Positions 1 through 11,560 of a DNA stretch of 64,000 nucleotides are shown here, in pieces. The notes beneath the pieces are model-generated. The model did no database searches. It saw nothing but the letters and a program-made list of their open reading frames with translations, and was not told the origin of the DNA. Location of the stretch: positions 882,645 through 946,644 of the forward strand of contig NW_003314298.1 in NCBI RefSeq assembly GCF_000143415.4. The letters run 5' to 3'. The translations under genes and the position numbers were made by a program. How positions within the stretch are numbered: position 1 is the stretch's first letter; each line of letters opens with the position of its first letter. The stretch comes from Selaginella moellendorffii. Its lineage: Eukaryota > Streptophyta > Lycopodiopsida > Selaginellales > Selaginellaceae.

Positions 1-115
1 AAAAGTAGAAGCAGATGGATAAAAAAGAATAAAAGTAAGAAGAATGGAAAAACCATAAGGAAGTATAAGACAAAGGGGAAAAACCTTAAAGTGTTGTGAA
101 TGTGATTGTAGGTAT
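1..115. repeat. Purine-rich dispersed repeat fragment
   Basis: AAG/GAA-rich sequence ending in a block around 'aaccttaaagtg' and 'gattgta'. A similar purine-rich run with the same kind of ending lies at about 34440-34570, upstream of the third gypsy fragment. It is probably a shared fragment of one element family. No gene is visible. Confidence 0.3.
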
Positions 116-122
116 AAAAAAT

Positions 123-213
123 TACTTGTTAGCTAATCTTTTTTGGATATTCTTTTCTTACTGCCACAATGGCAAGAGGTTGGTATTGCTAGACCCTTTA
201 TCAGTCCCACTTT
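123..213 (+). repeat. Decayed remnant of the family B LTR
   Basis: Aligns by eye with the first part of the family B LTR (for example 39085-39180), sharing 'cttactgccac', 'atggca' and 'ggtattgct'. Many mismatches are C-to-T or G-to-A relative to the young copies, as expected for an old methylated copy. It shows family B was present long before the young array at 38-64 kb. Confidence 0.5.
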
Positions 214-217
214 TAAG

Positions 218-898
218 ATGGTCAAAGTGCATGTAAATTATTAGAAAACTTGTTAAATTCATTATTCTATTCTGTCTTAGCAATGTTTATATATCTGATA
301 TTTTATTTAATTTTTCTTTTCTCTTATAGTTGATGATAAATTGCATAAAAGGATTAATAAATATTAAGAAAACCTTCTAAAATGTAAAAAGTTTTGGACT
401 TTATATTTAATAAACACTTTTTGTTTCTCTAATTTCAAATAGGAACTAGAATAAAGGTTTATTTTTTCAGATCCAGATGCATAAAAATACTTTACTTGCT
501 GTTATAGAAATTTTACTTTCTCTAGTTTATGAGCACAAAAGCCTACTCAAGAGTGTCCAATTTGAGCTTAATGAAAGGATACTTCATGCAGCACTACTAA
601 AAAATCTCATCATGCTAACAAATTCTTTGACAAGCTCTTTCAAATGCATTTTGACAAGGCATTTGATGGGTAGTGCCTATCAGAATTTAAGAGAGTTTGT
701 CAAAGACCTCAACTATATGACTAGACACTCTTAGACATCTTGCTTTTAATAATATTCATTAATCCTCTTATGTAATTTATCATCAGCCATAAGAGAAAAA
801 CAACTTAAATAAAAGATCATATATATGAACATTGCTAAGATAGAATAGAATGATGAATCTAACAACTTTTCTGATAGTTTACTTGCACTTTGACCATA
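218..898. mobile_element. Inverted-repeat (foldback/MITE-like) element
   Basis: The left arm (218-370) and the reverse complement of the right arm (745-898) match along about 150 bp. Both read ATGGTCAAAGTGCA at the tip and share 'ttctattct' and 'cttagcaatgtt' further in. The centre (371-744) is not repeated. An 85-codon open frame at 477-734 shows no recognisable domain. I did not identify a target duplication. It may be a non-autonomous DNA transposon or a foldback element. Confidence 0.55.
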
Positions 899-1138
899 GT
901 TTAGATCAAATGATTTTAGAGTAATTTCTTATTTTTGGTTTGCCTAAGTAAACCTGTAGAGATGGTAATGGATAAACCTAGAATATGCTTAGATATTCTA
1001 GAATATTTTACCATTTAAAATTTTTTATTCATTTAAATTAATCTTGTATTTATAATATATAAACTTTTTCCAGTATATTATTTTTATTCTACCATCTAAT
1101 GGTTGATATACAATAAGATTAATCTTGTGTTTATAAAT

Positions 1139-1140
<2 letters not shown>

Positions 1141-1178
<38 letters not shown>
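1141..1178. repeat. (AT)n-(GT)n microsatellite
   Basis: About thirteen AT units followed by about six GT units. The surrounding sequence from 899 to 1400 is AT-rich and shows no gene. Confidence 0.9.
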
Positions 1179-1404
1179 TTATAATTATAAAATTTTATTT
1201 GATCAATTGGATTAATAAATAAGAATATTAAGCAAACCAAACATTGGTATATGCAACTCATAGAAAATTATTATTAAAGATGTTTAACAATTACAAAAGT
1301 ATAGCTTTGAGGTCAAAGTGTACAGCTACAATACCATATACTAATATTAATATAGTAGGATTTTGATAGCTGTCAGATTAGTTTCAATTTGAACCACTTG
1401 CTAT

Positions 1405-1413
1405 TATATATAA
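1405..1413 (+). promoter_or_regulatory. TATA-like box of a relict LTR
   Basis: TATATATAA followed by 'gctagggttt', about 220 bp upstream of a gag-like start codon. The spacing and context resemble the end of an LTR and its leader. No matching second LTR was found. Confidence 0.3.
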
Positions 1414-1633
1414 GCTAGGGTTTTTGGGCTAATGAATATACACATTTCTATATTTTATTTCTATATTCCATACACTCACATTGGTGGAGATGAGGAGTAG
1501 CTTTGATAGTTTCTAAGGAGTGCTTGAATTTGGGATTTTGGTTCAGATCTAACTCTTGCATCATCTAGATTTCCTTTTCTTTATAGGTTTTTCAATTTCT
1601 TCTTTTTTGCCTTTTTCCTTTTCATTAATCTTC

Positions 1634-1765
1634 ATGGCAGAGCAACAACCTCCTCCTCATTTGACTCTGAAGCAATAGTTGGTGCATTTTCTTAATGCTA
1701 TGTAGTTGTAATTGAATAATTAGATTTAATTGATGGCAGCATTTACAACGCATGGTATAACTCAT
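1634..1765 (+). pseudogene. Decayed retrotransposon gag N-terminus
   Basis: A start codon opens MAEQQPPPHLTLKQ and then meets stops. In one frame the stops TAG, TAG, TAA, TAG, TAA lie among Leu, Asn and Gln codons, and each would be a Gln codon (CAG or CAA) with a single C-to-T change. That fits the Gln-rich N-terminus of a gypsy Gag. The similarity ends abruptly at 1766, at a sequence shared with 37786, so the element is truncated there. The assignment to gag is inferred from composition and position only. Confidence 0.4.
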
Positions 1766-1886
1766 TTAAGCTCTATTTCGTTAAAGTGGGAATTGTCATT
1801 ATCCCACTTGTAAAATAAGGTTTCCAAACCTTTATATAGTATATAAATATAACAAAATTCAACTGCATTGAGGCACATGCCATTTT
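1766..1886. repeat. Short segment with both edges shared with 37786-38361
   Basis: Starts with TAAGCTCTATTTCGTTAAAG and ends with GCACATGCCATTTTATTT. Both strings recur at about 37786 and 38342-38359, enclosing different interiors (about 121 bp here, about 575 bp there). It may be an internally deleted copy of one unknown element. From 1887 to 2209 I see no gene. Confidence 0.35.
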
Positions 1887-2209
1887 ATTTTAAACAAGGA
1901 AATGTCTACTCAATCACTTCTCCTCCCCCTACCATTGCTTCACCTCTCTCTTCTCCTTGTCATCGTCGTCCAATTTCTTTCCATCCTTTTAATATTGGCT
2001 TAGTTGCTCCGAGTCTAGGTGGAGCCCAAGTCCCCATTCAATCTTTACTTTCCCCTTATTAATAAAACAACTTTGTAGACTTCCAATAACATGCTGTAAC
2101 ACTTCTAGTATAATGCAAATCCTCTCAAAGAATTGTCTTTTAATATTAATACAATGGCATAGAACCCCATGCCATAATAAGCTACATTTTTAAATAAATA
2201 CATGCCATC

Positions 2210-3070
2210 TCAGACTGTTATTTTTTGCCTCCAACGCCTATACAATAATCTTGGAATTTCATCACTCTCCACACTATCAGGATTTAAACCCAATAGTAAT
2301 GCCATCTCTTCTCTAATACGTCCACGCTCATGTTCAGTGGTCGAAGAACCCATCCGGTTGAGCAGATTATGGAGATGCGGATAGTGCTTGGCTAGACAAT
2401 ATACATGCCATAAATGATGACTGGTGTCTGTCCGATCAAATGGCTTCTGATATACCATTCCATCTGCCATTTGGTTGATTTCCGCAGCCACCTCCTGGAC
2501 TGGCCGGTTCTCTATCACCATTGCTCCAAGCCGTTTTGCAAGGTCCCCCAGAACATACGGTTTCTTCTCCCTAGTTTCCATACTGCAAGAGATGGTGCAC
2601 TGCATATGTGTGCGCGTTCGCTGCAGTTTTAATCGGCGAGTCATCGATGATGAGGATTTCACTTGACCTAGCAGTCCGGTTCATCACTACAGCCTCTGGC
2701 TTGACGAAGATGGGCTTGCTACCCCTCACATGGACCATAGTCAAGCAATCCTCCTGCGTTAGGAGAAAGTCAAATGGTAATATTACTCGCGTCTGATCGT
2801 GCATCATCTGTAGCAACGTTAATGCATTGTGGCGCATCATGGATGTCCAAACTCCCAATTGCAAATTGAACCCAGCCCTCTGTTTTAAGTGTCGCATGGT
2901 CATTATTAGATCCCGCAGTTTCTCCCGTGTGATTAATGTGAATCTGTCTCTTTTGACCAACTTGCGACCGCAGGCTTTGGAGGGTGCAATGACATTCGAG
3001 GACGAGCCACGCTCATGGGAGAAAAGGACACCGTTTAGATAAAAAACGATACAGTACCTTCGCCGTGACT
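2210..3070 (-). pseudogene. FCP1/NIF-like phosphatase domain exon
   Basis: Matches the HAD-type FCP1/SCP family: motif I as 'CIVFYLNGVLFS', then 'LGVWTSMMRHNA' (the vWTS motif), then 'ILIIDDSPIKTAANAHTYA' (motif III/IV, IDDSP). Active members are Asp-nucleophile phosphatases acting on proteins such as the RNA polymerase II tail. Here the first Asp of motif I is Tyr, so the nucleophile is gone. The frame shifts near 2590, and the C-terminal part continues in the frame ending at 2210 ('KPYVLGDLAKRLGAM' onward). It may be a captured host domain. Confidence 0.6.
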
Positions 3071-3117
3071 CTGAAATGAAATGCGTCGGCATAAAAAATG
3101 GTACAAGTCAATTTTAC

Positions 3118-3705
3118 CATCTACAATATTAGCGAATGGTGCTCTCGATGGTCGTTGAGAGGGTTTTGGTCGAGGAAACGTGAAGGGCGGAAATACTCTC
3201 CTCTGCAATGTGGGGTCAATCGCATCCGATAGCGTGTGGGCACATGCCATTTCAGCTGTAGACTCTGGTACAACTGGCTCAACAGTGGCATGGGGTGGTT
3301 CCGATGGCGTGTGATCACACGCCATTTCAGCTGGTGCCTCCGTTGGCAAAGTGGACATGACCGAACAGGCAGCAGGGGCGGTGTAGGGAGGTTCCAACAG
3401 CGCGTAGTCAGACGATTGGGCACACATTGAGTCCGTTGGAAATGAGGATACGACCGGCTCAGCGGCTGAGGCGGCCTCATGTGGGTCCAATGGCGCCTGG
3501 TCACCGTCAGTTGGATATGTGGACAAGATTGACTTAGTGGTATGGGCAGCATCAAGTGGAGTGTGGTCAGCTTGCTTGGCGTTGATATGGATAGTAGCCT
3601 CCACCAGCTCTGATGACTCTTGCAGGCAAGTAGAGTCCAGTGGTGGATCCATATGCATGTCCAAATATCTCCCTTCGATTGAGATGGTATCCTCCCTACT
3701 GGCTA
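3118..3705 (-). pseudogene. Ser/Thr/Pro-rich linker exon with exonised palindromes
   Basis: Imperfect repeats of about 25-30 residues with recurring PTD/PTE, EPP and 'AEMAC-HT' motifs. Two repeats are encoded by copies of the 22-bp palindrome (3304-3325 and 3229-3250), giving AEMACDHTPSE and AEMACAHTLSD. The region is probably disordered. It splices in phase to the FCP1-like exon. Confidence 0.5.
3229..3325. repeat. Two palindrome copies inside coding sequence
   Basis: Copies at 3229-3250 and 3304-3325, 75 bp apart, within the Ser/Pro-rich exon. They read through as codons and are part of a larger coding repeat. Confidence 0.7.
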
Positions 3706-4439
3706 CTAAAAACAAACTCATTAGCACATTGAATCGACTATACTGTATTTACCATCAACTGCTATTGAGGAACTAGGACCGATATCACTTGGGCGCACTG
3801 CTGATTCTGAAGGATTGGACATACGTTTTGACCCTTGCTTGGCACTATCCTTCCTCGACACTAAAGGCTAGAGTTTGTAAATTCACTTGAATAATATCTA
3901 CTTACCATTTGCTCTGCAACCTACATGGATAATGTTAGAAATGGTAAAAGGTTAGGAATGGATGTACTATTATTTACCTGATGGTTTGTCTTGTATGACC
4001 TTCCTCTGCTGCTCTTTGGCCACCTCAGGCTGGCCATCGTCGTCATCATCGTCATCGTCGTTATTGTGATCGTCACCATTGTGAGGACCATCCAAGTCCT
4101 CTTCGTCCTCCTCTTCTTTGTCCTCCTCTTCGTCCTTCTACTCTTCCTGCTCATTATCTTTCTCTGGCTCCTCATCCCCCTCCTGCATTTCTTCCATAGG
4201 CTGCTCAGGCTGGATGGCTTGTTCTTCCAGGACCATCTTGGGAAAATCATCTGGCCGAGTCTCCATCTCAAAATACAAGACATCCATAGCCTGTTTTAGT
4301 GCGTGACCGGCCCTGACTTGAAAAGCATCCCTCATCCATTGTACCTCTCCATTGAGATTGGGGAAGGGGAGTCTGCCATAGGAATCTGAGTCAGGAGGTG
4401 GTGACTGCCTGCTTTCACTCAGCCCTTGATCTGCAATGA

Positions 4440-4461
4440 ATGGCATGAGCACACACGCCAT
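4440..4461. repeat. 22-bp palindrome in intron 8 (4477-4431)
   Basis: ATGGCATGAGC and ACACACGCCAT inside a 47-bp intron, close to the acceptor. Confidence 0.8.
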
Positions 4462-4630
4462 AACCGCGAGGCATTACCTATCATCTTTTCGTTGCCCTTC
4501 TTCCTTTTTGAATCAAATGCCTCTGATCCCGACAACTGTCTAACGTGCTTTTGCTTTTTATGACCACTGTCAGTTTGAGCTTGGCTGGTGCTTGCCTGTT
4601 TTGCCTTTGAAGAAGTGTCTCTTGCAAGGA

Positions 4631-4652
4631 ATGGCATGAGACCACACGCCAT
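4631..4652. repeat. 22-bp palindrome in intron 7 (4670-4619)
   Basis: ATGGCATGAGA and CCACACGCCAT inside a 52-bp intron, close to the acceptor. Confidence 0.8.
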
Positions 4653-4771
4653 TGCAAATATAATTTGTACCTCCTTTTTTCCTATTGCTTGTCTGTTTGT
4701 CCTTCTTCGACGCGCCACCAGTGCGCTTTTCAGTCCTCGTGTCTGAATATTCACAACAATCTATAATCAAA

Positions 4772-4793
4772 ATGGCGTGAGGCCTCACGTGAC
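4772..4793. repeat. 22-bp palindrome in intron 6 (4798-4761)
   Basis: ATGGCGTGAGG and CCTCACGTGAC inside a 38-bp intron. Confidence 0.75.
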
Positions 4794-4935
4794 CTTACCT
4801 TGTGCAGGTTGTGAGCTCGGCCCAACATGGGTATCTTCAACAGTAGCTGTTAACGCCGTTTCAGCATCTGGGGGTGGCCACGCTCCTGCATACAGAGCTT
4901 GTGAGATAACATTTAAACTTAAAGTGCGTACTCAC

Positions 4936-6259
4936 CAGGTTCGCAGAGAAGATACTGTTTTTCTTTGGCAACTGTAATTATATGCTCCATTGAAGTCACC
5001 TCTTCAATGGAGTTTGTCACCGCAACACACGGGACACCCTTGAGTAGTGCGGCTCGAAAGAATAGTCTGCCGTAGTTGTACTCGACAACGCATTTGCCCT
5101 TGGAGTCGGAAGTAGGTGACCCACCCGCTATTGCGTTGAAGACCCAGCTGAGCATTTCCCATGCTGCACCTGGAGCTTTCTTTGGATTCGAAAGCTCCAT
5201 AGCCGTCTTCAGTTCCTCAGGCATGGGTAAATGGACCTCCCTTAGATCAATTCGATCGGCCTTGTCGAACGAAGCTGGGAAGTCACTCCAGTCCCACTCT
5301 GCTGCAAGACCAATAACAAGGGCGAGTGTGAAGATGCGGACATTCGTCGGTATCTTCTTCTTAGCCATTATCCCATGGATCTCCCGCATCTCCTTGCCTT
5401 TCAACCGAGCCTTCACCTCGTTCAAGGCCTTCCAGAACTTGTGATAGGATTCGGAGTCGTAGATCATATAGTGGACTGAAGATTCCACCTCCGCAAGTCC
5501 CACCATTAAGTCAATGATGGAGCTGACTTTGTTTGCATGAGTGATCTCCTCGTTTGTGAAGTCCATCACACAAAAGATGTTCTTGACTTGCTCATCTCCG
5601 CGGGAAACGATGCTCCTCCACCTTTGATCCTCATCCGAATTCAAGTATACCCGGTAAGGTTATCGATAGGCCTCTGCTGCGGGGTCGAGCTGTTTCTGAA
5701 GCCGGTGGTCAACATCACTCTTAATGAAATTTGGATACTGATCCAACTTCTCAGCTTTACTTTTCGTGGCATCCCGCAGCAGATCGATGAACTTGGGGGC
5801 CCCCTTCACGTACTCGTCGATGTCTTCGTTTGACAACTCTAGCGCTTCCATCATCTCTTGCGTGGTGTCGATGCTCACCCTCTCCACGGCCACTTGCTCG
5901 AAGATCCAATCCTTCAATAGCGCACGAGCTCTCAGAGTCGTGCACAAGTCCTCGTATGTCACAATATGGCCGGGAGTCATTTTGGTCTTGTTGAAGACTA
6001 CCTCACCACGTAGAAGAGCATTAGCCACTGTCAGAAGGTCGTCGTCGTCTAGAGACTGCGAGAAACGCAAGGCGTTGAGCTTTAAATCATTGGGCTTTCG
6101 GCCGTCCTCCACACCCATTGAGTTTAGTAACTCCCCGTCATGGTACCTCCTCAGCACATCTACCCATTTGTCAAAAACAACTTTTGTCGCGAGTAGAATG
6201 TTATGGATGCTGAGTGTGTCATTGACCCTCAGTGTTTTCGAGAGAAGACTCGAGAATTC
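4936..6259 (-). pseudogene. Helical linker and beta-class methyltransferase-like exon
   Basis: The first half is helical with no known domain. After an in-frame TAA (5662-5660) the exon continues with 'FCVMDFTNEE', at the position of the DPPY motif IV. Later comes 'KCVVEYNYGRLFFRAAL' and 'VPCVAV', which match in position the FxGxG motif I and following strand of beta-class (IV before I) amino-methyltransferases. Order and spacing parallel the better conserved domain at 19670-20878. DPPY is replaced by DFTN and the glycine loop is poor, so catalysis looks lost. The fold assignment comes from comparing the two genes in this window. Confidence 0.45.
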
Positions 6260-6270
6260 CTGCAATGGAA

Positions 6271-6292
6271 ATGGCGTGAGGCCACATGCTAT
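6271..6292. repeat. 22-bp palindrome in intron 4 (6313-6260)
   Basis: ATGGCGTGAGG and CCACATGCTAT, followed by an extra partial half-site (GCCACATGC). It lies just upstream of the acceptor. Confidence 0.8.
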
Positions 6293-6316
6293 GCCACATG
6301 CAACGAGGCTTACCTG

Positions 6317-7492
6317 CTAGGCGCTAGTTGCTAGTGCACGTCCTTGTCCTGGTTTTTGTGGCTTCTTCAGTTGAACCCAGAGCTTCCGTGTTCGTGCCAA
6401 TGTCTCGTGCAGACCCGATTTGTAGCACGTTTCTTGCTTGACATTCTGCGTGTGGGAGATGTATATGATAGATCGGAGGGGCGAGTTGCCTTTTATCAGG
6501 CGGACAACTCTTGTCTTGAAGACTTTCTTCACCTCCTCGCCTACCATAATATCCACAACTATCTCTTGCATCGCCAAGCTAGAATGCTGCCCGGAGACGG
6601 CATAGAACCGGATGTTCTGATGGTCCAACACCTTCCTATTGATCAAGTCTGGAAACCTCGTCTCGCCCTTCATTGTTCGGTAGTAGGGGATCACGTTTGC
6701 GATGTCGGGTGTTACTAGACTTGCCAGCATCTTCTGCTTCAGTTTCTCCACCCACTCATCAGATACTAGCCTGTGGTTGTATTTGCTTTGGATGTCGATA
6801 CGGCTTACGTCGATTGTATATACTTTGTTGGAATAGTAACAAGTACTATTATCTACGACAATTTTTCCTGCCTCTTCTTGCTCTTTCTGCTCTTTGCGGC
6901 TCTTCTTTTTGGTGGGTGTAGTGTTCGAACCCGAGGCAATGGCATCACCGAGTAGCTTCTTTTTTGGAGCAGGAGAGTCGGACGTCGGCTTGAGCTTGAC
7001 CACCCTTTTCTGCTTCGGGGTAGTTTCCAGATCGACCCCCTTCCCCTTCGCTTCGCGAACTGGAGGCACTCTCAACGGCTCAATGTTGGAATATAGTTTT
7101 TGAACATCGCCGTAGGTGAGGTCCGTGGATTCCATGTGATCTTCATAGACCCGCAGCATCTTTGAAATTGTGGGCCTCCTGGACAACCTCTCCCTAGCTC
7201 CCTCTAGGAATTCCTCATAGCCGCTGCCCCCCTCCGGGAAGCCGCTAGGATGTGCAAGGTGGATCTTGAAGGCGGACGCTGTCTCTACCACAAGTGCCAG
7301 TCCATATTCTTGCATGGAACTGCATGGAGTGTCTGTCACTTGGATGAGGATCCCCATGCATTCTTTTCTCCCACCATCTGTGTTGTACAGCCTCAGATCC
7401 TTGCCTTCCATCCCGAAAGTCCAACTGGTGAGCTCCTCCCCCTTCTCTGCATCCACATTGACAGTGGCTGGAAGAAGAACGCAATTCCTCGC
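6317..7492 (-). pseudogene. ParB-like domain exon of the multidomain gene
   Basis: This exon carries an N-terminal region of unknown fold, a Lys-rich linker, and then a ParB/Srx-like domain. That domain runs from 'TIDVSRIDIQ' to 'FYAVSGQHSSLAMQ', the second motif corresponding to the GxHR-A motif of ParB proteins with Arg replaced by Ser. In bacteria and phages such domains bind or cut DNA, bind CTP, or partner methyltransferases. Loss of the Arg argues against normal nucleotide chemistry. A TAG (6319-6317) stands one codon before the splice donor at 6313, and the frame continues in the next exon. The donor is followed by an intron holding the palindrome. Confidence 0.55.
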
Positions 7493-7547
7493 CTGTTCAG
7501 AAATGCACAACAATTAGAGCTGGCAGATGAAAAGCTAGCAGCTGGAA

Positions 7548-7569
7548 ATAACGTGAGGCCACACGCCAT
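7548..7569. repeat. 22-bp palindrome in intron 3 (7573-7493)
   Basis: ATAACGTGAGG and CACACGCCAT. Here it sits at the donor end of an 81-bp intron. Confidence 0.8.
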
Positions 7570-7607
7570 TCACCACTGCATCAGATGTCTTGAGGCTGCA
7601 TCCTAAG

Positions 7608-7629
7608 ATGGCGTGAGGCTACACGCCAT
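7608..7629. repeat. 22-bp palindrome in intron 2 (7636-7603)
   Basis: Half-sites ATGGCGTGAGG and TACACGCCAT fill most of a 34-bp intron, leaving only the splice signals outside the palindrome. Confidence 0.8.
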
Positions 7630-7684
7630 CTGTAACCGGACTGCACTCGAGAGCCCAATTGGTGCATGCCAATGTTGCTACTAA

Positions 7685-7706
7685 ATGGCATGTGGCCTCA
7701 TGCCAT
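7685..7706. repeat. 22-bp palindrome in intron 1 (7731-7681)
   Basis: Half-sites ATGGCATGTGG and CCTCATGCCAT. It ends a few bases from the acceptor AG of the minus-strand intron. Self-complementary, it could form a hairpin in pre-mRNA. Confidence 0.8.
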
Positions 7707-7905
7707 TTTCTACTTGGCCTAAAAGACTTACCATTTGAAGCCGAATGGAGGCGTGACAATCGAGGCCGGACTCGCTGGCGAATGTGCACTGTGTGTGCAG
7801 CGGATCGGAGCAGCAAGGCTACTCTGCCACTTACAGTTGGAGAGTGGCGCTGAAATCTCCCAGGACGCCAAGTGGGCTGAGGAAGATGTCGAGAAGACAA
7901 CCTGT

Positions 7906-10672
<2,767 letters not shown>

Positions 10673-11089
10673 TTAGCATGGGTTGGATAGGTCGACTAGG
10701 CGTAGGGCACTACGCTCGACTCCCCGCGGGGATGTCGAATCCGTAGACATATTCTACGGAAGTTGGGTTCGAGTCCCAACTCCCTAGTAAAGCAAGGGTG
10801 GGTTCAAGTCCCGACCCCATACTAGGGCGTGGTGAGGTGAGGAGTATAGGGACACCTATATTCCGTTGTCATGGGCTCTTGGCCGGGGAGGCTAACTTAG
10901 GCACACCGCTAAGTGGGGGGATGCCCCCGGAGACATGGTCAACAAGTCATAGGATAAAATGAGACGTTCGATATGGGCATCGAACTTCTTCTATGGGTGG
11001 TGGAGTTGTAAGGAACCGACTCCCCGAGATGTCGTAGGCTAAAGGATCCCCAAAAGCTTGACCGAAATGACAAAGAGTTCATCGGATGG
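10673..11089. other. GC-rich 3' flank of the chromovirus, no gene
   Basis: Contains GGTTCGAGTCC (about 10767) and GGTTCAAGTCC (about 10801), both resembling a Pol III B box, but no cloverleaf can be drawn around them. It is probably untranslated region or LTR of the chromovirus. Confidence 0.35.
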
Positions 11090-11245
11090 GACCAAGTCGA
11101 GGATCGAGTCCAAGACCAACTCTAGGACCGAGTTCAAGATAGAGTCCGGAATCGAGTCCGAGACCGACTCGAGGACCGAGTTCGAGTCCAAGTTCGAGAC
11201 CGAGTTCGAGACCGAGTCCGAGATCTGAAATTGGGTCCGAAGCCC
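11090..11245. repeat. Imperfect 12-bp tandem repeat array
   Basis: Degenerate units around GAGTTCGAGACC repeat roughly a dozen times. The open frames crossing it are repeat shadows. Confidence 0.7.
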
Positions 11246-11259
11246 GAGTTCCGGACTAA

Positions 11260-11560
11260 TGTCCAAATACTTAATACAGCTCAAGGGGGTGAAAGCCACA
11301 AAGGCGTGCGTCTCCCAGGGGGGGGGGGGGGGGGGCTGCAGGGGGTCCGAGATNNNNNNNNNNNNNNNNNNNNNNNNNNNNNNNNNNNNNNNNNNNNNNN
11401 NNNNNNNNNNNNNNNNNNNNNNNNNNNNNNNNNNNNNNNNNNNNNNNNNNNNNATACTAATACGGGTCAAGGGGTGAAAGCCCAAAGCGTGCGTCTCCCA
11501 GGGGGGGGGGGGGGGGGGCTGCAGGGGGTTCCAAAAGTATAGTAGGGATAGTGAGGTCCA
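11260..11560. repeat. Duplicated LTR core around an assembly gap
   Basis: The block 'ggtgaaagcc ... gcgtgcgtctcccag', a poly-G run of about 16-18, then 'ctgcaggggg', occurs before (11282-11350) and after (11469-11530) 100 Ns (11354-11453). The second copy continues with 'ttccaaaagtatagtaggg'. That matches the family B LTR at about 40255-40330, so the two belong to related LTRs. The duplication may be real or may come from gap closure. Confidence 0.6.
11354..11453. other. Assembly gap (100 N)
   Basis: A run of 100 unknown bases between two copies of the same poly-G-containing repeat. The true length is unknown. Confidence 0.99.

Larger units (their letters stand above)
3753..4885 (-). pseudogene. 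Linker exons: basic, then strongly acidic low-complexity region
   Basis: Six small exons (4885-4799, 4760-4671, 4618-4478, 4430-3978, 3920-3906, 3860-3753) join in frame. They encode a Lys/Ser-rich stretch with likely nuclear-localisation character, a short folded-looking segment ('VQWMRDAFQVRAGHALKQ'), and an Asp/Glu-rich run interrupted by TAG at 4140-4138. One exon is only 15 bp. The long Val/Leu/Ile open frame on the plus strand here is a shadow of the acidic repeat. Confidence 0.5.
2210..7905 (-). pseudogene. ParB-like / methyltransferase-like / FCP1-like multidomain gene, decayed
   Basis: One reading frame can be followed through 13 exons: 7905-7732, 7680-7637, 7602-7574, 7492-6314, 6259-4936, 4885-4799, 4760-4671, 4618-4478, 4430-3978, 3920-3906, 3860-3753, 3705-3118 and 3070-2210. 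All introns have GT..AG ends and are 34-81 bp long. The domain order is ParB-like, helical linker, beta-class methyltransferase-like, disordered acidic and Ser/Pro-rich linkers, then an FCP1/NIF-like domain. In-frame stops lie at 6319-6317 (TAG), 5662-5660 (TAA) and 4140-4138 (TAG), and a frameshift is needed near 2590. The 5' end is cut at about 7905 by the chromovirus fragment. It shares ParB + methyltransferase order with the gene at 19670-23584. It could instead be two adjacent genes, but the in-frame splices favour one. Confidence 0.65.

Noticed and set aside
477-734. 85-codon open frame in the inverted-repeat element
   Set aside because: No domain, low-complexity composition, lies in the core of a foldback element; likely chance.
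1766-1886. Helitron ends for the shared-edge segment
   Set aside because: The left edge has TC soon after its start, but there is no CTRR end with hairpin and no A/T insertion context.
3991-4299. Leu/Ile/Val-rich frame resembling a membrane protein
   Set aside because: Shadow of the Asp/Glu-rich coding repeat on the minus strand.
10740-10830. Possible tRNA genes at two B-box-like motifs
   Set aside because: No acceptor stem or anticodon arm can be drawn around either motif.
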